From assembly GCF_037975245.1 (NCBI RefSeq), contig NC_092567.1, forward strand, positions 4,720,214 through 4,784,213: a stretch of 64,000 nt of DNA, in the 5' to 3' direction. This DNA comes from Apostichopus japonicus (lineage: Eukaryota; Echinodermata; Holothuroidea; Aspidochirotida; Stichopodidae). The notes under the pieces are model-generated. The model did no database searches. It was not told where the DNA came from and was given only the letters and a program-made list of their open reading frames with translations. The position numbers and the translations under genes are program-made. Positions 48,607 to 60,377 of this stretch are shown one piece after another (position 1 is the first letter of the stretch; every line of letters starts with the position of its first letter).

Positions 48607-49100
48607 CTAATATAAAAATAAAATGATATATATTAGGTCATATTGTTATCATAATAAATGGGTCGAATAGCATATTTATTAGAAGAATAATGGGAAAGTG
48701 ATCCTAGGCAACCCCCCCCCCCCACCCCGAGAAAGCGCCAACGATACCATGAGCCAACAAGTAATTTAACTCACCAGCTAAACAAAATACCGCCACACGG
48801 GAAACAAACGAACGATGTTTATGTTAATGGAAGTAACTTATCACTCATTTCTATACAAATAATCAGGGATCAGTTATGTTAATGAAATATATGATAAAAT
48901 CAATTAAAGTTGAAGCAAATGATATTAGTGACCAGAAAAAAAAATAGATAATCACAAACATAGGAATACAAATTATGGTTAAGGATGGAGATTCATTTTA
49001 ATATATTAAAATTTTACCATAAAAAATAGCAGACAATCACTGTTAACAAATATAATGTTAAATACTAAGGTAGAGAGTAGTCAGCTGTATTGACTTACAG

Positions 49101-49163
49101 TTACATGCGCCTTGCCCGTTTGAAGTTCGCCAGGCTTTTCTGATAACTCTCCTCATCGAATTC
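49101..49163 (-). CDS. Candidate exon or terminal exon
   Basis: On minus, acceptor TTTCCTCTTGTTTAG precedes 49163. Phase 0 reads EFDEESYQKSLANFKRARRM and then TAA at 49101-49103. Immediately after is a perfect donor, ACT|GTAAGTC (exon end 49099). In the second phase the same 65 nt reads NSMRRVIRKAWRTSNGQGAC and remains open through the donor. Which phase is used decides whether the gene ends here. Both are compatible with the 36-nt exon at 52005-52040. Family unknown. Confidence 0.35.
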   Translation of the reverse strand, partial: EFDEESYQKSLANFKRARRM

Positions 49164-52004
49164 CTAAACAAGAGGAAAAATATAAGTAATGAATATGTAT
49201 AAGATAACACAGAAACAAAGACAAAGCAGTATATAGTTAAATGTTGTAAATCATCATATGCATCCATATTAAAAGTGTTATTTCAGATAAATCGAGTCAT
49301 GTAACATAAAACTTTGCATGTTTCAAATGTCTTGGAAATTGTTGTCCTGTTCATTATTATTATTTCAGTTATTATTTTAGGGATTCCTAACGAGTATGAA
49401 TATTGTAGTACTGAACATGATATACACATGAAAGCTTAATCCATGAAACCATGGTCACCTATGATGTGGTCGCTCTGATTCCATGCTCGAAAGGATTTGT
49501 GAAGATTGAATTCTATAAAAATGTTCTACTGTTTGCTTGAAATATTCCAAATAAGTATATAAATAACAAAATGAATAGCATATGTCAACACATATTGACT
49601 CACAGCACGAGGATATAATCCTTTCCCAATCTATATGAAAGGTTTATGTGTAAAACAGGATTACTGTACAAGAATCAGTTCACTTATCTCCACACCCCAT
49701 CCTCTTCCCTGCCGGTAACCATCAAATGACCTATTCAGGGAATTTCCCCTTGATATCACGATGACTCAATCAATGCAACCCAATGTACTATCACACATTG
49801 GTGCGATGCAGGGAAATGTTCCGTTCTGTTTATAAGTTGATCCCGTCTAGCTGAGTAGCCATTTTCAATTAAATTGCAAAGTTTAACATTCTCATTATTT
49901 TGGAAATTTGACAATCCCTTTCAAACATTAATTTAATGGTCACAGAACCATATCCAGGTCACTCAGCTCTCATTATGTTTTTTTTTTTTTTTATAAGAAT
50001 TCACAAATGTAGGAGACAAATCAAATTGGACATTGACTCATCCCTTCTTCCTGTAGAACTTTGAAACCAATCGGATCATTTCGTCTAAAACTTAAATGAA
50101 ATGTTGGGTAGGCCATGTCACTACTGGTGTACCTTTAATACAGAAATTCCCTGAATTGACCATTATTTAAATGTAACGGGATAGAAGATTAATGAATGCG
50201 TCCAGTTACAGACAATTCATAATAATGGACGTTAAATATGAATCTAAGAGACTGACTTCGGTCAGCTTGCGGCTTTGATTAGCCAATGATGGCTTTTTTC
50301 GAGTTCCTGCTTGCAGGAGGATATAAATTACATATATGAACAGTTTAGGTGTTAATTATTAATGCATATTATAGTGCGAAAGAATATTAACAGTTTAAGC
50401 GTTAAATGCGAAAACAGAGTCTTTCTTGCTAGCTACCTTATTTCCCAAACTATAGTTTAATCATCGACACATCGTTCAGATTTATCACCAGTCTAATTAA
50501 CCGGCCCAATAACACCAGTTTACAGATGAACGGAGGAAAAGGGGCGGGGCGGACTCAGACCGGTGTAAAAAATAAGTATAATAAATTGTAATTCACTGAA
50601 CATTTGAAACTCATATACGCTTTCTGTCCGTCTTTACGCCGTTGACGGCTGCTTTCTTAAAATAATCCGTGACAATAATTCATTGCTAGCTCATTTTGAC
50701 TAACTTTAGAAAGGTTTGACAAATTATAAAGAAATTGGCTTTCATATTGCAAAAATAAATGCAGACTAAAAACAACGGTGACCGTATAGAAAAATTGACT
50801 CTAATAGGTTGTGCTAACAAATAATCAATTAATTGAGATAAGAACCAGCGTAAATAATCTCAAATCTAACTTGAGACTTTGAACTGACACACATTTGTGA
50901 AGTATATTGCTCAATATATATAAATATATATTTCAAGTTTATGTTGGAAGACAGTCGACTCTCATGCACGCAGCTTCATCTCAAATCACGTTAGTGTCGT
51001 TAGCTACTTACACCGTTGTGTTCATGTCTTTTATATAAACGGACCTAAACTGGAGCTTACTTGATTCACCCCTCCTCCATTTAATCCACTCTGTAAGGGA
51101 TTACGGTATGACGTCATCACTCAGTCACTAAAACATCAACCGTTCATTTCTACTAGTTTCCTTATATGTCATATAACAACAGTTCGCTCTGAGTTAGTGA
51201 TTTTATGACAAAGTGTATGCTCTCGTTTAACAATACTTCATGATGCTATTACCCAACGGATACAATCCTAAACCATCACCAACCCCTCCGCGATCACAGG
51301 GAATGATTCTTATGATGTCATTATATCAAATAATACCGGAGTAGAGATTTATGGTAGATTTGAGTATAGACTTCTACAGTTAGCACTTTGTGTGTAGAGA
51401 AAACTGTTACCCTATAAAAGTGAGATTCAAAATGTTTTTTTTTTATCAGTTACTTTCACGGTTAATAATCTGTGAAAAAAATTTCACGGAGAAATTAATG
51501 AACAAAGGATTTTCTACAAGAAATTTAAACTATCTTCTTGATACTTTTTGAATTGCTCACGAATTATAATATGCACATCAGCAGAGTGAAATGAAATAAT
51601 CATGAAGCATCTACCAGCGGGAGGGGGATTGACATTTTAAACGTTATTTTCCAATATTGTGTGAGGCTTGTAACACACCATAACACCGGACTAAACTTAT
51701 TTTAAAGTCTATCCGTTTCTTTGTTTATCATTTCTTTGTGTGTGCGGAAGTAAGATTATTTAGGACGCATCTAACTTTGACTTTGAGAACAGTGCTATCA
51801 CCATTACGAGATATAAACTTGTAACTGGCCTATCTGAATTCCCTGTTCGATACACGACAGTTATAAATCTTTTCCTCCTGATGAAAAACAAAGTTTAATA
51901 CTCTTTTGTCTTATTTCTTTGTTCAACATTAATTTATACCTAATTGTCTGTTATTAAAATTACCGTTACTAATGAACAGGAACATTAATCTATGTCTCTC
52001 TTAC
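49164..52004. other. Unassigned AT-rich DNA (intron if the exon calls are right)
   Basis: Contains a T run at about 49978-49992 and a GAGTTCCTGCTTGCAGGAGG hairpin near 50300. No exon-like signal seen. Confidence 0.4.
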
Positions 52005-52040
52005 CTCTTCTCCTGGTATATTGCCACTTTTGTCACAAGC
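52005..52040 (-). CDS. Candidate 36-nt microexon
   Basis: On minus, a textbook acceptor (TTTCTCTTCCTTTCAG) and donor (GAG|GTAAGAGA) enclose 36 nt that encode ACDKSGNIPGEE in phase 0 or LVTKVAIYQEK in phase 1. The pyrimidine tract and consensus donor this close together are unlikely by chance. The host protein is unknown. Confidence 0.4.
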
Positions 52041-52836
52041 CTGAAAGGAAGAGAAATATTATATTCATGAGATTTTGAAAATGAATTTCAGGAAAATATA
52101 ACATGGCGAAGCAAAAAATTTATAAATTAGAATGATATATCTTCACAAATATCACAGTAAACTATTCCTGACAGGTAAACGCACATCTTCATTGAAAACA
52201 TTAAAGTCAATAAAGGAGATAGACTCGTCCATGTAAGATGCACGGACTTAATAACATGAGTAAACATCAGCTTTACAGGGAAGACATAGTTAGTTTTAAA
52301 CCCGCCCATAAAGACTGAGTGACGTCATCAAACACTGAGTGACGTCATAATGATGAGCTTCTCACTAAGATGATCAGATAAATACCATGAACGACAGAGA
52401 AGATGACAAGGAGGGAAAAAGATGACAGTATTCAAAGATAGACCCCAGAATATCGTTATTGGATCGATGTAATGATGCAAAAATAAAGCAAAATATTGAG
52501 TAGCCCCTTCCCCCTCCGTCTTAGATATTCTGTTTTTATCGTATTGGTTGATCGTGAAGAGTTATCCATAAAGTTTGGGAAATGTAGTTGTATGATGAAC
52601 AAATCAAATAAGAGACACAAGGGGAGAATTAAATAGACTACTGTAGATCTGTTAACCTTTAAAAATATCATAAAATATATTATCCCTGCACAGATTTTTT
52701 CTTTCTAAATTTACCCTGGGTGTTTATGTTTAATTGGTAGTTTTTACATGCGCACATAATCAGTTTTCCAATAGTTGACTCTCTCTGCTCAACGTTAGAC
52801 AAGGAAAATTTAGACCAGGAAGCGACGGTCTGTAAA

Positions 52837-53049
52837 TTAAGGAATATATTGGGTTTGTGTAACCGATGCGACCTGTGTGTCTATTAGACTAGTATTGGCA
52901 GAATCCACCTGCTGGACTTGGTTTGGATTGCTCATATACTTCATAGAACTCTGTTCGGACTCGAGAGTGCCATATTCGAACCAAGTGGTCTCAAACTTGG
53001 CTCTGAATAACGAATATTTGGACTCTACCACATCAGAGTGTTTCTTATA
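52837..53049 (-). CDS. Candidate C-terminal exon, unknown protein
   Basis: On minus, TATGTTATAG precedes 53049, and 70 residues run to TAA at 52837-52839. The text includes ESKYSLFRAKFETTWFEYG, SMKYMSNPNQ and a Ser/Thr/Gln-rich tail ending QTQYIP. A stop lies directly before the acceptor, so the frame begins here only if spliced. The composition suggests a cytoplasmic tail of a membrane protein, but no motif proves it. It ends before the microexon at 52.0 kb, so the two would belong to alternative forms or different genes. Confidence 0.33.
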   Translation of the reverse strand, partial: YKKHSDVVESKYSLFRAKFETTWFEYGTLESEQSSMKYMSNPNQVQQVDSANTSLIDTQVASVTQTQYIP

Positions 53050-53129
53050 CTATAACATACCAATATATATTGAATGGTTCTGTTAGAAATTAAGTACTAA
53101 GAACAATAGGAACCATGTGAGGATACAAG

Positions 53130-53245
53130 GCCCGGAAGTAACATTATATTATCGTCAGCACTTGAATATAATTATGAAGATACAATAGTTAATTTGCCGG
53201 GTGGTAAATTTTACAAAATCAGCCACATTACCAGGTAATTTGAAC
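53130..53245. repeat. Dispersed repeat (GCACTTGAA..GCGGGTG), copy 1
   Basis: GGCCCGGAAG, CAGCACTTGAATATAATTAT, AATTTGCCGGGTGGTAAATT and CACATTACCAGGTAA align in order with 63450-63560. It is followed by a C run (53246-53257). Confidence 0.5.
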
Positions 53246-53259
53246 ACCCCCCCCCCCCT

Positions 53260-55179
53260 TGTCATCCCACTCGGGCCTTAGCTCTTTCGAAACACTATTT
53301 TTGTTTTAAATTTTATTTATCAGTTATTCGAAAAGACGAAAGAAATAATACAAATATTTTAAAAACACTATTATTTCAGATTCACCGTTGCCTTTTTTTT
53401 TGTATCATAATGCTGCTGTTTATTCATATTACTGTACATAAAGAGGATGGTACAAAGAGGATGGTACGTTTCTTGAAAATTAAATAAAAACCTTAAATTT
53501 AATCTTTTAGTTACACTTTTAAGTTGTCACCTCCCCATTTAATTTTCCTAGTATGTTAAAGTACATCAAGTTGATGAAACCTACCTAAAAATATATTTGT
53601 TTCTTAGGTTCAAGTTAAACCCAGATACGTCCTTTCATATATACGCCTGCTTGGACCCACACATTCATATCAGTCACGTATATACACATTAATCTAAATT
53701 GATAAAGAAATATAATCAATATGGATCCCTCAAATCCCATTACAACTCAAACTACTAGGTAACATTTAATGATTGTTGTATCGCTGCTTACAGTGACGTC
53801 AGACGTAAAGATTCTAGAGATTAAATTATCCATCTATATTTACACCAATAAAACATTTTTGACTGATACGGTGTGGGAGAGACACTGGAAGCACGGTAGA
53901 TTCGTTTCGCTTTATATGTTTTTATCTGTCTGAATATTCTCTATTTTAAAATTGAGAAGGTTCATTCATTCACAAGACAATTACATCTATATGGAGAGCA
54001 TATAGGGGTCAACATGCAGAGAAAGAAGAACAATAATAATAAGGAAATAGGATGAAAGCGATGGAGTACGAGCGTGGAAGGGAGACTTCATTTATTTTCC
54101 TTTATTTGTACTAACCTCGTCACAAGGTGTCTAACGTATATTGTGTATTGTACGATATATATACATCCTGGAGAAATAACTCCTCGTCGTTGGACAATTG
54201 CAAATGTATCTTTAAATATAATTGTAGTTACTTCAGTATGGGGACCTAGACCCCCCCCCCCTTCCAATTAGAATCTCTAAGGAAGCTTTTTTTTTCATAT
54301 TTGATGTATTAATTAAAAATAACAATCAAACCAGAGAAAGTATGCCATTACGATAATTAGGCAATACGAATATTTTTATGACCAATTGTCTTTATTTTGG
54401 TTAAAGTTTACTGAATTAGAATAATGTTCTAACGTGCAACATGTGATTACATGAATTACCACTTCATTAAAGCAAACACACCTATCTAAACATTTAAAGT
54501 TGTATAAGGTTTCGTTTCATGTTAAATTAATAATATAATACAACAACGGATATGGCTGCTTTAGGAACACATGAATATGTTTCCAAATCAGATGAAAGGG
54601 CGTTGCAAGAGAGGAGTATAGGACAGTGTATAATAAAATATAGAAAGTAGTTTTCTAGCACAAACAGAAAGTTGAGCAAAATACAAAGCTTAGGGTGTTA
54701 AAAGGGCGATGAAAACTTTGTAATATCATCACGAGGGTTTCTAAAGTATACTGTGAGCCCGACAGGAAGTAGACACTTGACAACATGTAACATTGCAATG
54801 TCGGGCGAAATGAAGATCATATCCTAGATTAACGCTCTGTCCTACCGTGACCTGTATTACATATGTCCCATATACTTCACTGATCTGTAACAGTTTAAAA
54901 CAAATCTAATAAAAAAAAATATATATTTTATGTCAATATCTTAAAGTTGGAAAATCACCAAGACTAGTTTGAAGTCTCTATAGCTATGCATACTGTAGCA
55001 TCTTTCATCCATGTAACCAAACATGTCTTAGTCCGTAGCGACTGCAACATAATACCTATAGCAATATACTATATATGACTGTATGTGCTGTCTGTTATAC
55101 CAGACAGTCGTATCTGTAAATCAGCTTAGTCTGTACCTAAGACAAACCCCTCTTATGGCATCGTCAAAGGTGATGTTTC
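53260..55179. other. Unassigned AT-rich DNA
   Basis: C run at 54249-54260. A short stem GAGCCCGACA/TGTCGGGCG is near 54756-54806. No gene recognised. Confidence 0.4.
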
Positions 55180-55201
55180 ATATATATATATATATATATA
55201 G
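55180..55201. repeat. (TA)n microsatellite
   Basis: About 11 uninterrupted AT/TA dinucleotides. Confidence 0.95.
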
Positions 55202-55863
55202 CATTAATTATACCATTTTGGTCGCGAGGGATAATTCTTACATCAATAACGGTGTATCAAAAAAGAAATCAGATTAAAAATCCCCATAATTATAATCTGC
55301 AACATTTACATCTCTTCCGTTAACTAATTATTCCTTTGAACGTTTTGATTGGACAATTCCTATTGATTGAGAAGACATGAACTATTCGTATGGAACACCC
55401 ACTGTATCCTGCACTTAAGGTATTTTAGACCCCTGTCACACGTACATTTTCTCAGACATAACAATGGTCCGACCAACGTCCGACCATGGTACGATTTGCG
55501 TGTGACCGCTCTCTACTATGGTCTGACGATCGTCCGACCATCGTCCACTAAAGATGGTAATTAGCCATTAGCCCCGAATTAACCATGGTCCGACCATCGT
55601 TAGCAGGAATAACCATGCGTGTGACCGCAATTGCGTTGTCCGACTACACATTTTAGCATAAACACTGACCTCGGCCGGAAATCCCCGATTTCAATCCCTT
55701 GACATAGCGACGCGTGCCTAGATACATACGATGTAAACAAAGTAAACCTTCATTGCACTGCATACTGTACACTAATACATGTACTGTACATGCACACGTA
55801 CGGTTTCTACCACAAAACAACACAACAATCAACACTCCAAACAATTCGTTAAGACAACTTGCA

Positions 55864-56034
55864 ATGGCGGCCACTACTCACGGTAAAACCTGGGAGGAAC
55901 AAGAAGTCCTGACACTAATTGATATACTTTTGGGGGAGTAGATACAGAGTATGGTGGAAAACCCCGTCAGGAACAAGGAGGTGTTTAGGAAGTGTGCGGA
56001 GATGATGGCGAAATAGGGATACGAACATACGCGT
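55864..56034 (+). pseudogene. Harbinger Myb/SANT-like protein, N-terminal remnant
   Basis: Starting at ATG 55864 it reads TWEEQEVLTLIDILLGE, stop, then SMVENPVRNKEVFRKCAEMM and AK, stop, GYEHTR. This is the first two helices of a Myb/SANT-like DNA-binding domain as found in Harbinger accessory proteins (W-x-x-x-E-V-x-x-L-I; N-x-x-V-F/Y-x-x-x-A-x-x-M). In-frame stops at 55939-55941 and 56014-56016, probably from point changes, inactivate it. It ends abruptly where minus-strand homology begins. Confidence 0.6.
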
Positions 56035-56169
56035 TCCCATTAGCGTGAGCAGTGCGTGCTGGGCTTGCATATCCATAATATTTCGCTGTGTATTACGAAT
56101 GAACATGCGTCTACACGCTCTCTGTCGGCGAACAGCAGCTTCTTGTCTTTGCAGGCATGCTTCTTCCAA
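56035..56169 (-). pseudogene. Possible Harbinger nuclease N-terminal remnant
   Basis: From ATG at 56169 on minus: EEACLQRQEAAVRRQRACRR, then MFIRN and NIMDMQAQHALLTLMGTRM. The Arg-rich start and position opposite the Myb-like gene suit the N-terminus of a Harbinger nuclease. The catalytic DDE part is absent. The identification rests on context. Confidence 0.35.
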
Positions 56170-56491
56170 TATGTGACGCCTCCTTAGTAATTCAAATCCT
56201 ATACAAATCTAAGAACCAATGAATCGCTACTGCAAAAAAAGTTGAGCTTCCATCGCCATCATATACTACTTACATCTAAAAAACCCGCGAAAAATCGTCA
56301 AAACCGTGACCCTTGATCGACCCATCGCAACTGCGCATGATAGCTTTGCAAAAGCATAACTAACTCACTGATGCACTGTGTCCGCGAATAAGAATATGGC
56401 ACAAAGTACCGTATACAGCTTAATATGGTCGGACTATAGTTAAGAAACGATGGTCGGAAGATGCAATTTTATACGTGTGACCGGGGTCTTA

Positions 56492-57333
56492 GTAAAAGCC
56501 AACAGAAATGTACACAATCTTAATATCCTGCCCCAAAAAATGGAATAAAGCCCTTCATTTTTTTCTTTGCTTTGCTGTAAAGTTTGTTCAAACAGAATGA
56601 ATTGAATCCTTTTTGTAGATTATTTTTAGTTACAAAAGTTTTAAACTAATTTTTAACCCTTTACTTTCTGATATTTATGTTCATATTGATTTACATATTT
56701 TTATATTTCCTAGTCTTTGGTTCTCTTAGTTTATAATGGTGATAAAGGAAATAAAATGTACAATATATGCGCCGGACTTTTTGTTATCGGTTCGAGTTAT
56801 ATATTTCTTACGGAAACTAAAAGTGTACATGTTATTTGAAAAACTGTATAGCAATTTTATAGTAGGAACTATGAATCTGACTGCTTGTAATTAGCATCAG
56901 CAGGATTTTAAAATAGAAACAACTTCAGCCCCAGTTACTATATGTATACGAAGGTGAAGCGTGATCTTTTTTCAACATTGTGTTTGTATACAGCGTCACA
57001 AAATACGTGTCCAGTTATTTGGTTACCATGGTAGCTAGACAACAGAACGAAGCAGTAGTATAATTGCCCTCACACACTGACTGGTATTATGGTATTGTTA
57101 TGTTAATGTGCGTGGAAGGTGATTTAATCACAGCTCCACCGATTCATCAGTAATTATTTACACCACAGAGCGAATCTGGTGCCACTAAAACAAAAATATT
57201 AGCAAGATCTTCTTCTATACAGTTTATTCCAAATCACGAATATTATATTTTCACATATTACAAAATAGTCTTCAATTTTCTTTCATTTTATCAATAAACG
57301 TATAGCCTTTTCCTTCATTTACATCAATCGCCA
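56492..57333. other. Unassigned AT-rich DNA
   Basis: Nothing recognised. Confidence 0.4.
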
Positions 57334-57354
57334 CACTGAAAACTTAAATTGGTT

Positions 57355-57720
57355 CACCGACTAACAAAACGTTAGTCCATCTGGTGCCTCTCCCGACTAA
57401 CATAGCCTTAGTCAGTTGCTATACCGACTAATTTATTCCTTAGTCAGTTGGATTTCTTAGTCGGTCATCTTAGTCCGTCAGCTTAGTCGATCAACAATTT
57501 TTTAGTCGGTAAATGTTTATTAGTCAGTTACATTAGTTGGTGACATTAGTCGGTCTTTACCGACTAATTTATATGAGCCACCGACTAGTTTATAGCAGGT
57601 TTTACATTAGTCAGGATGGTGCCTCTCCCGACTAACCTTTCTTAGTCGGTATCGACTGACTAGTTGCACTGACTAGATTCACTGAAAGAATTAAACCCGA
57701 CTAGTTTCACTGACTAGTAT
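57355..57720. repeat. Left subterminal TTAGTCGGT cluster
   Basis: About twenty variants of TTAGTCGGT, ACCGACTAA, GACTAGT and TTAGTCAGT. GGTGCCTCTCCCGACTAAC occurs twice (about 57382 and 57619). Confidence 0.85.
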
Positions 57721-58015
57721 CACTGAAAGAAAAGAGAGCAGAAGAAACACAAATAATGTGTACGTTGGCAGTATTTATTTCTGATAAAACTTCTGATGTC
57801 TACAAAAGGCTGACTTTCGACAGACAGAGAAGAAATCACTGTAAATAAAATCTGAAAATCTGATTTTTTTTCCAACAAAGTTAAGACAAGTTAATGGATC
57901 AAACATGAATCGCAAAAGTATAGCACTGCACAATAATGCAAAGTTGAGTCTTGGGCAAGGGTTCCTCATGACTTTCGTTTTAAAGTGGTACCCCAAATCG
58001 ACACCAGTTAAGTCT

Positions 58016-58096
58016 TCACGAACAAAGAGTGTTTCTCTTAACTACAAATGGCCTCCCTATTGTCTTCAGGAAGCCAAAATCTGCACCATTATTGAC
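58016..58096 (-). CDS. Candidate terminal exon in the CACTA-like element
   Basis: On minus, acceptor TATTTTCTGTTCACAG leads into 26 residues, VNNGADFGFLKTIGRPFVVK then RNTLCS, and TGA at 58016-58018. The acceptor is strong and the frame clean. No family recognised. It may be the last exon of the element's gene, downstream of the fragment at 60.03-60.24 kb. Confidence 0.35.
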   Translation of the reverse strand, partial: VNNGADFGFLKTIGRPFVVKRNTLCS

Positions 58097-58356
58097 CTGT
58101 GAACAGAAAATATGATATACGTGTAAGCACAGATACAGATATAGCACATGATAACTCACATTATCATAAACATACATTTACATTAAAATTTTATAACATA
58201 TTGGGAGGTATACATTTAAATCTAGGTCCCTCAAATTATAAGCCAGGAATAGCAGCTTTACCAAATTATTATTAGCTTTGCACAGCATAACACCAATTAG
58301 TTATTTCTCAAAGCGTAATAATTATGTTAATCATGTTAATAATGATCCCAATAGAC

Positions 58357-59891
58357 CGGGATCCCAGAGGGTTTGGTTAGCTGGGAATGTAACCAATTGC
58401 CTTGTACATCACAATGTTCACAGTGCATTCCTGTACAGTATATGAAACCAGACGACTGGCAAACCGACTGTGGTGGGTGTGGCTGGGAGAGCAATTTTAA
58501 AGTCACCTGATAGCTAACCTAGATCAGTTTTCATGGTAACACATCAAAGTAAGTACAATATGTCAGGTATGGCCCCAAGAGCAACAAATGGCCATTGCCA
58601 GTAATTATTGGTGGTGGGGTACCCCTGCCAGTGATCTATAATTGACCCCTCAAGGCTGACCTAGGTCAGCTCATGAGGTAACCACTTGAAACCTACTGGA
58701 AAATGTTGGTTAGGGCTTCAGATACAACTGATGGGCATTGCCAGTAATTTTTATTGGTGGGGTACCCCTGCCAGTAGACCCCCAAAATGCCCATCCCCCA
58801 TTGACCTAGATGAGCTCATGATGTAACCAGTTGAAAACTACTGGAAAATGGTATCACTTCATATGTAAGGGATGGGAATTTCCAGTAATTTATATTGGGG
58901 GGGGGGTACCCCTGCCAGTAGACCCCCAAAATGCCCATTCCCTCATTGACTTAGGTCAGCTCATGAGATAACCAGTTGAAAAATTACTGGAATATGATAG
59001 GTATCACTTCATATGTAAGGGATGGGCATTTCCAGTCATTTACATTGGTGGGGTAACCCTGTCAGTAGACCCCCAAAATGCCCATCCCCCATTGACCTAG
59101 ATTAGCTCATGAGGTAACCAGTTGAAAACTACTGTAAAATGATTGGCAGGACTCATATATGTAAGGGATGGGCATTTCCAGTAATTTATATTAGTGGGGT
59201 ACCCCTGCCAGTAGACCCCCAAAAAGCCCCCCCCCCCTCATTGATCTAGGTCAGCTCATGATTTAACCAGTTGAAAACTACTGGAAAATTATTGACAGGA
59301 TTCTATATGTAAGGGATGGGCGGACTCTGGCAGTGGTGGCCCACCAATATAAAATACTGGAAATGCCCATCCTTACATATGAAGTGATACCTATCATTTT
59401 CCTGTAGGTTTCAACTGGTCAAATCATGAGCTCACCTAGGTCAATGAGGGGATGGGCATATTGGGGGTCTACTAGCAGGGGTACCCCACCAATAAAAATT
59501 ACTGGCAATGCCCATCCCTTGTATCTGAAGTCCTAACCAACATTTTCCAGTAGGTTTCAAGTGGTTACCTCATGAGCTGACCTAGGTCAGCCGTGAGGGG
59601 TCAATTATAGATCACTGGCAGGGGTACCCCACAACCAATAATTACTGGCAATGGCCATTTGTTGCTCTTGGGGCCATACTGTACCTGACACATTGTTCTT
59701 ACTTTGATGTGGTTACCATGAAAGCTGCTCTAGGTTAGCTATTAGGTGACTTTAAAATTGCTCTCCCAGCCACATCCACCACAGTCGGTTTGCCAGTCGT
59801 CAGGTTTCATATACAGGAATGCATTGTGAACATTGTGATGTACCAGGCAATTGGTTACCTTCCCAGCTAACCAAACCCTCTGGACTCCCGC
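58357..59891. repeat. 1.5-kb inverted repeat with tandem units in one arm
   Basis: The left arm from CCCAGAGGGTTTGG (about 58363) to about 58905 returns inverted from about 59345 to 59891, at roughly 90% or better identity by eye across more than 500 bp. Examples are CAACAAATGGCCATTGCCAG and TGACCTAGGTCAGC. The space between consists of further direct copies of a unit of about 140-150 bp (starts near 58730, 58869, 59019, 59165 and 59313). Each contains GGGATGGGCATTTCCAGTAA, GGGGTACCCCTGCCAGTAGA and ACCAGTTGAAAACTACTGG. If transcribed it would fold into a long double-stranded hairpin. Confidence 0.88.
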
Positions 59892-60029
59892 TCTACAGAT
59901 CAGTGAAAATTTGACCAAACTTATGAAGCTTGCAGGTAAATGATATACTAGACTGGTTTTTTTTTTAAAACAGGTTATGAAAAGTATCTTAAATATCATT
60001 AAACAGTTGGGTACAATAGTTAAACTCAC

Positions 60030-60244
60030 TCTTCCATCTTTTTTCTCTATGGTACTTGTTCCTTTGCTTTTTGGACTCTTGGATAAACTCTTTTGTTCTG
60101 CGAAGGGTACCAATATATCATCTTAAAACATGTCTTTAAGCCATATATAACACAGTTCTCCTCTTCTGTTGTTGCCTCCACACTGGTGTCGTACATCACA
60201 GGAAAGCTCACCCTTGACTTAGATATTTGGCTTTTCAATTCCTG
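60030..60244 (-). pseudogene. Coding fragment in the CACTA-like element
   Basis: Acceptor TTTCTTTCTTCCAG on minus, with a tandem CAGCAG, precedes 60244. Donor AGA|GTGAGT ends it at 60030. The first part reads ELKSQISKSRVSFPVMYDTS, then VEATTEEENCVIYGLK. The last part is open in another frame (LVPFAEQKSLSKSPKSKG then TSTIEKKDGR). A frameshift or stop between them suggests decay, or an additional splice. No domain recognised. Confidence 0.33.
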
Positions 60245-60377
60245 CTGGAAGAAAGAAATAGCAAAGTATTCATCATTTGAAAAAAAAAAAAATAAAGTTG
60301 TCACCACAAAGTTATGTGAGATTTGCTTCCACTATAGTCTCAAAAAACAATCCCAAAGTTTGAAGCAGACTGTATAA

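Larger units (their letters stand above)
55428..56488. mobile_element. PIF-Harbinger deletion derivative, TSD TTA
   Basis: The left end GACCCCTGTCACACGTA (55428) matches the right end TACGTGTGACCGGGGTC (ends 56488) with one mismatch. Both are flanked by TTA (55425-55427 and 56489-56491), the 3-bp TSD typical of PIF-Harbinger. Subterminal GGTCCGACCATSGT palindromic words recur at both sides. Inside, a Myb/SANT-like frame on + and a basic frame on - face each other. Full Harbinger elements encode a DDE nuclease and a Myb-like protein, so this 1,061-bp copy probably lost the middle of both genes. Confidence 0.85.
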
